Shown here piece by piece: positions 14,624 to 22,025 of a stretch of 64,000 bases of DNA (positions are counted from its first letter, which is position 1; the number at the start of each line of letters is the position of its first letter). Made by a program: the position numbers and the translations under genes. The notes below the pieces were generated by a model. It was not told where the DNA came from. It was given only the letters and a program-made list of their open reading frames with translations, and searched no databases. Source of the stretch: a virus; the IMG/VR virus record IMGVR_UViG_3300017917_001123, positions 1 to 64,000 of that record; one strand, written 5' to 3'.

Positions 14624-15160
14624 ATGAAATTAACATGTCTTGATCTTGAATTTAATCAGCCTTCTGGAAAAATAGTCCAAATTGGCGCTGTTGTGGGCGA
14701 CACAAATAACGGCGAAGTTACACATCGTCTGCGTATCTACGTAGATCCAGGTGAGCCCATTGCTCCTTATATTACCGAACTTTGCGGTATTAGTCAGGAT
14801 CAAATTGATAAGCAAGGTGTACCTCTTAAGGACGCTTATCTAGAACTTAAAGACTTCCACAGAAAGTATTCAACTTTTATCAATCCGATTACCTGGGGAG
14901 GTGGCGATAGTCAGGCTGTGTTTGACAAGCTCGACGAAGACACTAGGGCAGATTGGTGTTTTGGACGTCGATGGATTGATGCCAAAACTCTACATGTAAG
15001 CAAAATGATTTCTGAAGGCCGAGTACTCTCAGGAGGACTAAGTACGAGCATGAAGCATTACGGTTTGAAGTTCCAAGGACGCAAACACGATGCTCTCGAC
15101 GATGCTGAAAACACTTTCAGGATCTATTATGAAATGTTAGTAAGGATGAGGAATAGGTAA
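14624..15160 (+). CDS. DEDDh 3'-5' exonuclease
   Basis: 178 residues of the DnaQ/RNase T exonuclease superfamily. Metal-binding residues: D7 and E9 in CLDLEFNQPSG, Asp in GGGDSQAVFD, and His/Asp in GRKHDALDDAENTF (DEDDh type). The DNA polymerase at the right end has its own exonuclease domain, so this is a separate nuclease, perhaps for RNA turnover or repair. The frame is open 90 bases further upstream, but the promoter places the transcript start at this ATG. Its stop shares a base with the next ATG. Confidence 0.85.
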   Translation: MKLTCLDLEFNQPSGKIVQIGAVVGDTNNGEVTHRLRIYVDPGEPIAPYITELCGISQDQIDKQGVPLKDAYLELKDFHRKYSTFINPITWGGGDSQAVFDKLDEDTRADWCFGRRWIDAKTLHVSKMISEGRVLSGGLSTSMKHYGLKFQGRKHDALDDAENTFRIYYEMLVRMRNR

Positions 15161-15468
15161 TGGGAGCCGCAAGAGAACCAGATCAGGCAGATTTTGATTT
15201 GGAAAGATTTGTTGACTTGTTTGACGAATGTATGACATCAACCAATCCTTCTGTACAAAAGGCATTTAAGAACTTACTATTAGTAGCAAGTATCGCAAAC
15301 AGTGATACAAGAAATGTTCCAGTAACAAAAGGGCCACTACGCAGGCTAGTGGATGATGTTTATAACTTAAATCGGCGATTAAGCAGATTAGAAGATGAAT
15401 TAAGGACTGAGCAAGGTTCTACAAAATTTGTGCCTACACTAGGACACACATTGTCAAATTTAAAATAA
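15160..15468 (+). CDS. Conserved phage protein, helical, unknown
   Basis: 102 residues, all helical, with a coiled-coil-like stretch VDDVYNLNRRLSRLEDELRT. Overlaps the exonuclease stop by one base. No family recognised; the shape suggests a small oligomer or an adaptor for its neighbour. Confidence 0.65.
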   Translation: MGAAREPDQADFDLERFVDLFDECMTSTNPSVQKAFKNLLLVASIANSDTRNVPVTKGPLRRLVDDVYNLNRRLSRLEDELRTEQGSTKFVPTLGHTLSNLK

Positions 15469-15477
15469 AGGAAAAAC

Positions 15478-15849
15478 ATGACAAACCCGTTTCGCGATCA
15501 AGAGAAATTTATGCGAGCCTGCGACCAATCTGTGGGCGAATACAATGAAGCACAATACAAACTCTATCTTGACCTAATGGAAGAAGAATGGAAAGAACTT
15601 CGAGTAGCGTTGGATAGTGGTGATCGTGTTGAACAACTGGATGCGCTGTTGGACTTTATTGTTGTTACAACAGGTGCTATCCATTCAGCAGGCTTTAACG
15701 GCGAAGGTGGATGGAAAGAAGTTATGAGTACAAACTTTGCCAAGATTGATAAAGAAACTGGCAAGGTGCGTAAGCGTGAAGATGGCAAGGTGCTAAAACC
15801 CGTAGGTTGGGTCGCACCTGATTTGAAACCTTTTATTACTAAGGAGTAA
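15478..15849 (+). CDS. MazG-like nucleotide pyrophosphohydrolase
   Basis: 123 residues of the all-alpha MazG/PRA-PH-like fold. The acidic motif EEEWKEL and the second site LDALLDFIVVTTGAI form the Mg-binding core, and NFAKIDKETGKVRKREDG resembles the tail of phage PRA-PH-like enzymes. Such enzymes hydrolyse NTPs or (p)ppGpp-like nucleotides, and phage MazG proteins are thought to lower the starvation signal or clean nucleotide pools. A good AAGGAAAAAC site precedes the ATG. Confidence 0.82.
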   Translation: MTNPFRDQEKFMRACDQSVGEYNEAQYKLYLDLMEEEWKELRVALDSGDRVEQLDALLDFIVVTTGAIHSAGFNGEGGWKEVMSTNFAKIDKETGKVRKREDGKVLKPVGWVAPDLKPFITKE

Positions 15850-15851
15850 GT

Positions 15852-16523
15852 ATGTACACAAGTGTTTATCGTTCAGCAGGCGAGATTAATACTGCTATGG
15901 CACGTGTCTATGGACACATGGGACTGGCAGTTATTACTTCAATGATTGTTAGTTTCTTTGTTGGCAATAGTGCCGCATTGATGGAGTTTTTCTTTTCTGG
16001 GGCAATGAAGTGGGTAGTTATTTTTGCTCCGCTGGTCGCAATCCTAGGTGTTAGTGTTGCTATGGAAAAAATGAGCAAAAGTGCTCTAACAATTTTCCTA
16101 CACGGTTTTGCCGCATTGATGGGCTTGAGTTTTGCTACAATTTTTGTAGTCTATAACCTAGGTAGCATTGTATCGGCATTCATGGCCGCCGCAGTATTGT
16201 TTGGCACTATGAGCTTCTATGGTTACTTTACTAAAAAGAATCTAGACTCAATTGGCTCATTCTTGCTTGTTGGTCTAATTGCGATCATCATTGCTAGTAT
16301 TATCAACATTTTTATTGGTAGCACAGTATTCCAAATGGTTATTAGTGCGATTGCTGTACTTGTGTTCTTGGGGCTAACTGCCTATGACACACAAAAAATT
16401 CGTGAGTTGGTCAGTGTCGACAGCGACGGTAAAGCAGAGATTATGGGTGCTCTTAGCCTATACCTAGACTTTATTAACTTGTTCTTGTCACTGCTTCAAC
16501 TGTTTGGTGGACGTAAGGATTAA
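15852..16523 (+). CDS. Bax inhibitor-1 family membrane protein
   Basis: 223 residues with six or seven membrane segments covering the whole chain. It matches the Bax inhibitor-1/YccA/YbhL family: GLSFATIFVVYNLGSIVSAF, a TMSFYGYFTKKNL segment, and a C-terminal LGLTAYDTQKIRELVSVD, where the conserved Asp pair of the pH-sensing calcium leak is expected. In E. coli, YccA restrains the membrane protease FtsH; T4-like phages also meet FtsH and HflKC. A role in protecting envelope proteins or altering ion leakage is inference. It follows the MazG gene by two bases. Confidence 0.88.
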   Translation: MYTSVYRSAGEINTAMARVYGHMGLAVITSMIVSFFVGNSAALMEFFFSGAMKWVVIFAPLVAILGVSVAMEKMSKSALTIFLHGFAALMGLSFATIFVVYNLGSIVSAFMAAAVLFGTMSFYGYFTKKNLDSIGSFLLVGLIAIIIASIINIFIGSTVFQMVISAIAVLVFLGLTAYDTQKIRELVSVDSDGKAEIMGALSLYLDFINLFLSLLQLFGGRKD

Positions 16524-16525
16524 TA

Positions 16526-17356
16526 ATGCGTAACTATTGGACATGTACAAAATTTGCCGACTGGCTTCGTGGTACTACAAAAGGTGGTGCTAAGACAGCC
16601 GAAGGTTGGGATGAATGGGAGGCCCGTGCTAAGGCCGCTTACCCTATTCGTTGGTGGCTGGCCGAAGAAGGGCTAGACTACATCCAGCGGTTTGTTATGT
16701 ACATTCCTGACAAAATTTACGCCGTTAAGTATTACATCAACAATCGTTTCATTACCAAAACACATGCCCTAACCGCACATCCTCGTGATATTAAACCAGG
16801 TCAGTGGCATGATGTTGGTAATCGTTTTCTCCCTTGTTTGTTTAACGAGCTTGTTGATTTTGTCGAAGTAGAACTAGCATGGTGGCATCTTGCCTGGAAC
16901 GGCGAAGAAAGAGCCAAGTACAAAGCACCATGGTGGAGATTTGGATGGTGGAACATTAGACTCTGGCGCTGTCCACAAGCAGGACTAGATAATCTTGAAT
17001 GGCAACGTAACCTTCGTTGGACTGAAGATGAAGTAGGTCCAGACTCACCAAATCTCGGCAAACTCACACCGCAAGCAGTCAAAGCACAAGAAATCCTAGA
17101 CTTGTACAAGTGGTGGACTGAAGTATATCACAACAGACCAGACCCACATGAAGCAAGTGGGTGGAGTGCTTACTGTGAAGCAAGTCGTTTAGCTAACGGT
17201 GGCAAACTAAGTTGGAGCAGTGACAAGAGTCCTGAACTTAAAAAGATGAGCACCAAGGCGCATAAACTACTACGCAAGATTGAAGCAGACTATGAGAAAG
17301 AAGACGAACAAATGATGATTCGTTTAATCAAAGTTCGCCACGGACTATGGACATGA
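16526..17356 (+). CDS. Conserved phage protein, Trp-rich, unknown
   Basis: 276 residues with many Trp residues in repeated short motifs (EARAKAAYPIRWWLAEE, KAPWWRFGWWNIRLW). Soluble, alpha-helical, with a highly charged C-terminus. I recognise it only as a protein typical of T4-like aquatic phages; no enzyme motif is visible. Its end is coupled to the next gene by ATGA. Confidence 0.65.
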   Translation: MRNYWTCTKFADWLRGTTKGGAKTAEGWDEWEARAKAAYPIRWWLAEEGLDYIQRFVMYIPDKIYAVKYYINNRFITKTHALTAHPRDIKPGQWHDVGNRFLPCLFNELVDFVEVELAWWHLAWNGEERAKYKAPWWRFGWWNIRLWRCPQAGLDNLEWQRNLRWTEDEVGPDSPNLGKLTPQAVKAQEILDLYKWWTEVYHNRPDPHEASGWSAYCEASRLANGGKLSWSSDKSPELKKMSTKAHKLLRKIEADYEKEDEQMMIRLIKVRHGLWT

Positions 17357-18129
17357 ATGATACATTAAAAATTGGTTGGACACCATTTGTCCACAACGAA
17401 GGAAAACCTAGTGATAGTTTTGGATACTTTTCAGAATGGCAACACGTTGCTATTCAGCCCCCAGAAGTAGCCTATAAGAGCATTGCCGCAGATCGTCCGG
17501 GCAGTGATATTTTGCCCTGTCCGGGAATTACTGGGTACTTCAAAAACACCTTTCTTGTTCGTAGTCCAATTGATTTAACTATTACCGTCAAGCCAGATGT
17601 TAAAACTGTTAGCATTGAAGGGTTTGATCAAAAGTTCTACAACGAGTGGGTCATTCGCAGACCGAACGATTTTATTAATCCAGAAAAGCCAATTGTAACA
17701 CTAGGACCTAAATTAGTATTTGTAGCAGACGAAGATGTCATGCTTGAATCACTACCTGCGATGATGCACGATAGCCCTGCGCTTCGTAAGATTCGTGTAA
17801 TTCCAGGAACTTACAATATTCATCGATGGGTTCGCCCGGTAGATTTTACATTTGAAGTCCTTGACTCTAGTGAACCGATTGTGTTTAAAAGAGGCGATCC
17901 GTTATTTTATCTACGCTTTATTGATCCACAGGATCGTAAAGTTGAGTTGGAAAGAATTCCCCAAAATGACGAACTTCTTAAAACAATGTACGGAATGGTA
18001 GTTTTAAAGAACTACGTAAAGAATGTAAAATTAAATAAGTTATACGACATGGCACACGACTGGATTAAAGATAAGAAGTGGTTGCCAGGGTCAAAGAAAA
18101 AACGTTGTCCTTTTCATTGGGGAAAATAA
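17353..18129 (+). CDS. Conserved phage protein, beta-rich, unknown
   Basis: 258 residues. Mostly strand-like, with recurring short aromatic/Pro segments (IQPPEVAYKSI, FKRGDPLFYLRFIDPQDRK). The overall look recalls phage proteins of a jelly-roll or cupin-like fold, but no metal ligands line up. The C-terminus is basic with a CPFHWGK end. I take the ATG that overlaps the previous TGA; an ATG two codons upstream is possible. Confidence 0.6.
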   Translation: MNDTLKIGWTPFVHNEGKPSDSFGYFSEWQHVAIQPPEVAYKSIAADRPGSDILPCPGITGYFKNTFLVRSPIDLTITVKPDVKTVSIEGFDQKFYNEWVIRRPNDFINPEKPIVTLGPKLVFVADEDVMLESLPAMMHDSPALRKIRVIPGTYNIHRWVRPVDFTFEVLDSSEPIVFKRGDPLFYLRFIDPQDRKVELERIPQNDELLKTMYGMVVLKNYVKNVKLNKLYDMAHDWIKDKKWLPGSKKKRCPFHWGK

Positions 18130-18486
18130 ATGATTGATATTCTTATTTGGGCTTTTATTTTTTGGGGTATGCTCCAATTGTTCAGAGCGATCATTGGTAC
18201 AATGGCTCTAAAAGAAGTTCAAGTTAAAGTCAAAGAGCACCTTGACAAAATTATCCACGAAGTTAAAGTGGAAAAACACCACGACACAGAGTACTGGTTC
18301 GATAAAGAAACTGATCAATTTTTGGGCCAGGGTAAAACTATAGAAGAAATAACAGCACACATCAAGTCCAGATTTCCAGACCACATTTTTGTACTACCAC
18401 CAAAAGGCGTACTATGTGCTCCAAAATGGCAGTTTGTAGATCGACTTGACGCTACAGAAAGAGCCGAACACTATGCCAATAAGTGA
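18130..18486 (+). CDS. Membrane-anchored phage protein, unknown
   Basis: 118 residues with a single N-terminal membrane segment (IDILIWAFIFWGMLQLFRAI), followed by a cytoplasmic-type hydrophilic domain with a helix rich in Lys, Val and His. The ATG directly follows the previous stop. No family recognised. Confidence 0.65.
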   Translation: MIDILIWAFIFWGMLQLFRAIIGTMALKEVQVKVKEHLDKIIHEVKVEKHHDTEYWFDKETDQFLGQGKTIEEITAHIKSRFPDHIFVLPPKGVLCAPKWQFVDRLDATERAEHYANK

Positions 18487-18670
18487 AAAAGAAATGTTTC
18501 AACGTTTAGAGATTGCGTTGAAAGTATATTATGATGAATTTAAATTAGATCAGGGTAGCCAAATACAGCTTGACCTTTTTATCAACTGGCTGTATAATCA
18601 ATACGGACTAGTTAGAAAAGGGGTTGGTAATGAAAAGCAATTGGACACCGTTCCGAAAGTGGGTTCATGA
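18473..18670 (+). CDS. Small helical phage protein
   Basis: 65 residues from MPISEKEMFQRLEIALKVYY. A helical protein, slightly acidic. It overlaps the previous gene by 14 bases and the next by 41. A nine-codon upstream extension is open but would overlap more. Unknown. Confidence 0.5.
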   Translation: MPISEKEMFQRLEIALKVYYDEFKLDQGSQIQLDLFINWLYNQYGLVRKGVGNEKQLDTVPKVGS

Positions 18671-18806
18671 TCTTTGGTTAGAAAACTGCGAGGAGCATCG
18701 CCAATACGGCGAAAACCTCTTTCTAGAAAAAGAATATTTCCAGCGTTACAAATTTTGGCTCAAGCGTGAATACAAGCATCAAATGAAGGCACAACATGGC
18801 AACTAA
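18630..18806 (+). CDS. Small basic Trp/Tyr-rich protein
   Basis: 58 residues starting MKSNWTPFRKWVHDLWLENC and ending with a basic helix. AAAGGGG precedes the ATG at a usable distance. Unknown function; possibly an early host-takeover peptide, judged only by size and position. Confidence 0.5.
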   Translation: MKSNWTPFRKWVHDLWLENCEEHRQYGENLFLEKEYFQRYKFWLKREYKHQMKAQHGN

Positions 18807-19059
18807 AAAGAAACTTGAAGATCTGACTTCCGAAGAAGTTAAAGAACTCAAAATCGAGTTCGCCCCTGGTTGCTTCGACAACTTCGAAGGAAGTCAAGAA
18901 GAACTCGACGAACTGATCGGCGAAATCACTCGTATGATTCAATCCGGTGAGTTCATGGAAAAGTCTAAGCCACTTGATCCAGACGACCTTAGCGACGAAG
19001 AATTGGAAATTTTGGCTCGTGCCTTTGACGCAGAAACTAAGCCACGGAATCTACAATGA
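18796..19059 (+). CDS. Small acidic protein, unknown
   Basis: 87 residues, strongly acidic (many Glu and Asp), helical, ending in DDLSDEELEILARAFDAE. Overlaps both neighbours by 4-11 bases. The acidity would suit a DNA mimic or a partner of a basic protein; this is inference. Confidence 0.6.
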   Translation: MATKKKLEDLTSEEVKELKIEFAPGCFDNFEGSQEELDELIGEITRMIQSGEFMEKSKPLDPDDLSDEELEILARAFDAETKPRNLQ

Positions 19060-19484
19060 AAGCAGAAAAGCCCGCAGAAGGAATTTTGAAAACCCACGAT
19101 TGGGGACACTCAAAGTGGTATCATGTTATCTGCGGCTGTGGTCAGCCCGATCATAGTCTTACAGTTGAAGTAGAAGCAGAGGATACAGGTGTTAACATCA
19201 ATACCTACGCAACTATTAAGACTGACTACTGGACTGAAACAGTTAAGCCAAATGTTGGCATGGATAACGAATGGCTAGAAGAATTTGATTGGGCATGGAA
19301 ATCTATCTTTAATAGCATCATTCGTAAAGTTAAATTAACTTGGCAACTGTGGACCAAAGGTTATATCCAGGCCGAAACAACTATCGCAATGAGCGAGCAA
19401 CAAGCTCTTAATTTTGCTGAAACTTTAAAGTCTGCTATTAAAGATGCCAACCAACTCCGAGAAGAACGTATCAAAAAGCCCTGA
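19056..19484 (+). CDS. Conserved phage protein with CxC motif, unknown
   Basis: 142 residues. An N-terminal beta-rich domain carries CGCGQPDHSLTVEVE and a nearby His, which could bind metal. The C-terminal half is helical (AMSEQQALNFAETLKSAIKD). Similar proteins are found in several T4-like and other phages, but I know no function. It starts within an ATGA overlap and runs 41 bases into the next gene. Confidence 0.6.
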   Translation: MKAEKPAEGILKTHDWGHSKWYHVICGCGQPDHSLTVEVEAEDTGVNINTYATIKTDYWTETVKPNVGMDNEWLEEFDWAWKSIFNSIIRKVKLTWQLWTKGYIQAETTIAMSEQQALNFAETLKSAIKDANQLREERIKKP

Positions 19485-20013
19485 GCGACACACTTTCCAA
19501 AGAGAAGGTTACGTAAAACGCCAGGCAGAAAAGGGCGAACCTGTCAATGAGGCATACGTCGACATGTTCGATAAAATCCTTGAACAGGAAGAACACAAGT
19601 TCGACGAACCAGAATCACGCAAAGACAACCTAGAATGGGATTTGCGTTCTACTGAATGGATCCTTGAAAAGGCTCGTGCTAAAGAGTCGTATGCCCAAAA
19701 TATCTATGCGGCATTGTGTAATACCGAATGGCAACGTTTGGATGTTATGCCCATTTTAAAGGACCAACGTTGGTCTTGCTCCTGGCGCTATGCTGGAGGT
19801 ATTGTGGCAGATATGCGACAAGAGGGCGACTACATTGATTGGTACTGCTCTGGAATGGGCGGGCTCAACATGGAATACGACGGCAAAGAAACTAACGAGC
19901 AATGGCAAAAGCGAACTGGCTACGTTCCAGAAAGCGTAGTTACTGACGAAATTCGGGCAGATTTCCAAAAGCTAGGTTGGATTTTGGTTGAATCCGACGA
20001 CGATTCTGCTTGA
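19444..20013 (+). CDS. Conserved phage protein, unknown
   Basis: 189 residues. A charged helical N-terminus (1-60) is followed by a globular domain with ALCNTEWQRLDVMPILKDQ, RWSCSWRYAGGIVADMR and DWYCSGMGGL. This second half looks like a widely spread phage domain of unknown function. It is the last gene of the early block; the next promoter begins inside its stop region. Confidence 0.65.
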   Translation: MPTNSEKNVSKSPERHTFQREGYVKRQAEKGEPVNEAYVDMFDKILEQEEHKFDEPESRKDNLEWDLRSTEWILEKARAKESYAQNIYAALCNTEWQRLDVMPILKDQRWSCSWRYAGGIVADMRQEGDYIDWYCSGMGGLNMEYDGKETNEQWQKRTGYVPESVVTDEIRADFQKLGWILVESDDDSA

Positions 20014-20038
20014 CAAATACCAAAACATCTCTTATAAT
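20010..20038 (+). promoter_or_regulatory. Sigma70-like early promoter
   Basis: TTGACA (20010-20015), a 17-base spacer, TATAAT (20033-20038). A perfect consensus promoter; the transcript would begin near 20045 and carry a ~60-base leader. Confidence 0.85.
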
Positions 20039-20048
20039 ATAATTGTTA

Positions 20049-20081
20049 GCTTGATTAAGCGACCCGAGAAATCGGTTTTTT
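20049..20081 (+). terminator. Leader hairpins, possible attenuator
   Basis: Two short hairpins at the very start of the transcript: GCTT-GATT-AAGC (20049-20060) and CCGA-GAAA-TCGG (20064-20075), followed by six T. The second looks like a small intrinsic terminator with a GNRA tetraloop. With only four base pairs it would be leaky and may adjust expression of the ParB-like gene. Confidence 0.45.
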
Positions 20082-20105
20082 AACTTTGAAATGGAGATGT
20101 CCAAA

Positions 20106-21110
20106 ATGGCTAAAACTGCCGCTAGCACTACCTTGAACCCTTACGTGACTTCTAAGTCCGCTGTGGTCCCACTAGTTTCTGTAGCAACCACGCTCGCAAA
20201 GAAACTAAAATTTAATCCCCAAAAATTTGAGAAAAATAAATTCAACAAGTTTGCTTGGGTTGATCCTAACCTTATCGATGTGAATTTTGGTTCTCAGCGT
20301 TGGCCCGACGAACCCCATATCGGAAAACTTGTAAAGAAGTTTAATCCTTACAAATGTACTCCCCTAGTTTGTGTTTACAGAACTGACCTTGGTCGTTATC
20401 GAGTTTGTGATGGTCTTCAACACGGATCTGGCATGATTGTCACATTCTTTGGTTGCCTTAACAACGGGCTCGAAGTTCCAATCTGGTACGTCGAAGCCGA
20501 CGACGAGTTTGTTGAACACGATATCTTCCTTGCTCTTAACCGCGATAACTTGCCTATGGCCAAGTACTTTATCCATGACCAAGAAGTTAAGATGAAGGTT
20601 CCTAAGGCTGTAGAAATTGAACGTCTTGTTAAACGAGCAGGCGCATTTACTGCCTATAATAGTCGCAAGCCCGGTGCTATTACTCACATTAGCGACTTGT
20701 ACACTGGTCATAAAGTTTTGGGCAAGGACTGCCTACAAAAAGCTATCGAATGCCTGCGTGACTATTTCCCGGACGACAAAATTCATACTGCGTCGATGCT
20801 AGGTATTGGTAAGGTCTTCCTTCTTCTTAAAGAGCAAGGTTTGCTTACTGACGAAATTATTAGCGAAGTTGGTGGCGCATTGTTTGCTAATTTTGAAGAC
20901 AGTGATCGACTTCACCTTGATATCAAAGACGAATTCCAAAAAACTTATCCGTCAAACTACAAAGGTATGAACGCAATGGAGAAAGTTGCGTCCGGTGTGA
21001 TTGATGTCTACGAGCAGTATTACGGCAAACCGATTGGTATTGACAAGCCTTTTGACATTACTATGCCTATTTTGGCTACTGTTAAAGATGAGGATTTAGT
21101 AAATGCCTAA
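20106..21110 (+). CDS. ParB-like nuclease-domain protein
   Basis: 334 residues. The segment from about 55 to 130 follows the ParB/Srx fold: VDPNLIDVNFGSQRWPDE, then TPLVCVYRTDLGRYRVCDG and LQHGSGMIVTFFG, where the usual GQHR-type motif reads GLQHG. The rest is helical with no HTH that I can name. Proteins of this type in phages may bind nucleotides or cut DNA. I start at the ATG eight bases behind GGAG, five codons after an upstream in-frame ATG. It overlaps the HNH gene by eight bases. Confidence 0.7.
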   Translation: MAKTAASTTLNPYVTSKSAVVPLVSVATTLAKKLKFNPQKFEKNKFNKFAWVDPNLIDVNFGSQRWPDEPHIGKLVKKFNPYKCTPLVCVYRTDLGRYRVCDGLQHGSGMIVTFFGCLNNGLEVPIWYVEADDEFVEHDIFLALNRDNLPMAKYFIHDQEVKMKVPKAVEIERLVKRAGAFTAYNSRKPGAITHISDLYTGHKVLGKDCLQKAIECLRDYFPDDKIHTASMLGIGKVFLLLKEQGLLTDEIISEVGGALFANFEDSDRLHLDIKDEFQKTYPSNYKGMNAMEKVASGVIDVYEQYYGKPIGIDKPFDITMPILATVKDEDLVNA

Positions 21111-21522
21111 CTTGTATCCTAAGTACGATCCTGCTACTTACGTTACAAGAGACTTATTCCGCAAGGTTGTAGAAACTAAAGATCTTCGCTACGTCTGGGC
21201 ATATAAAAATGCCCAGAAGTGGGGAGTAGATTACGAACAGTTTCGCAATCTTTGCGGAACTCACTGTGCGTGTTGCGGCAGTGAGTTAGACTACGGTCTT
21301 GGAAAAAATAACGTAAACAAGTCAGATATAAACACACCGAGTACTGATCATAAAATTCCTCGCAGTTTGGACGAATCTAAAACTAACGATATTAGTAATC
21401 TTTGGATTATTTGTAACAGATGTAATACTTTAAAATCATCTGCTACTCAAGACGACATCCATAGATACAAAAAAATTGTCGAAGCCTTAGAGTCTTTCAG
21501 TATTGACAAAACCAAAACATGA
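21103..21522 (+). CDS. HNH endonuclease
   Basis: 139 residues with a clear HNH site: a zinc knuckle CACCGS, the catalytic segment STDHKIPRS (DH), Asn in DISNLWIICNRCN, and a second CxxC-like pair. It may be a homing endonuclease or a packaging/host-DNA nuclease; its coupling to the ParB-like gene suggests joint use. No intron is seen next to it. Confidence 0.85.
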   Translation: MPNLYPKYDPATYVTRDLFRKVVETKDLRYVWAYKNAQKWGVDYEQFRNLCGTHCACCGSELDYGLGKNNVNKSDINTPSTDHKIPRSLDESKTNDISNLWIICNRCNTLKSSATQDDIHRYKKIVEALESFSIDKTKT

Positions 21523-21531
21523 TGCTACAAT
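21503..21531 (+). promoter_or_regulatory. Sigma70-like promoter for a leaderless mRNA
   Basis: TTGACA (21503-21508), a 17-base spacer, TACAAT (21526-21531), then six bases to the ATG at 21538. It lies within the end of the HNH gene. Confidence 0.75.
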
Positions 21532-21537
21532 TATATC

Positions 21538-21966
21538 ATGACTAAGAAACTTGACCGCAAAACTGTAGAAATTGGTAAGAAGCGTATTCCGCTTCGCAAG
21601 CTTCTACATGGCAAAGAAATCCGCGAAGCCGCAAAAGCTCTCGAAGATTTCCGTTTAGGACTAAATGAGCAAGAGCTCCTTTATGGAGCCAAGCTCACTG
21701 TTAAAATGGACAGTTACGGAGAAGCGGTATTGTATGCTCATCGTTTGGAGACAGACAAAGAGTATGCTGATCGGATTGAAAAGGCTCGAATTGCGGCCGA
21801 ACAAAAAGCCGAACGTGAACGTAAACGTAAGCTAATGGAGGTAGAACGAGCTGAACGAGCTAAGGAAATTCAAAAGCAAAAAGCTCTTGAAAGCATCCTA
21901 TCTATCGCAAAAGCAAACGGTTTGGGCAATGAAGAATTGGAAAAATTGCTCAAAGCATCCAATTGA
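21538..21966 (+). CDS. Helical coiled-coil phage protein, unknown
   Basis: 142 residues. The second half is one long charged helix (KARIAAEQKAERERKRKLME) with coiled-coil character. The N-terminus is basic. No family recognised. A leaderless start is predicted. Confidence 0.65.
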   Translation: MTKKLDRKTVEIGKKRIPLRKLLHGKEIREAAKALEDFRLGLNEQELLYGAKLTVKMDSYGEAVLYAHRLETDKEYADRIEKARIAAEQKAERERKRKLMEVERAERAKEIQKQKALESILSIAKANGLGNEELEKLLKASN

Positions 21967-21991
21967 CAAAGTGGTAAAAAGGTTGTATAAT
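21963..21991 (+). promoter_or_regulatory. Sigma70-like early promoter with leader
   Basis: TTGACA (21963-21968), a 17-base spacer, TATAAT (21986-21991). The leader is about 30 bases and has GGAG before the ATG at 22026, unlike the leaderless promoters. Confidence 0.85.
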
Positions 21992-22025
21992 ATATACATA
22001 CAGTTAAACAACGGAGTAAACAAAT

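Noticed and set aside
21103-21522. Group I intron or intein around the HNH gene
   Set aside because: Both neighbouring genes appear uninterrupted and no intron core was recognised.
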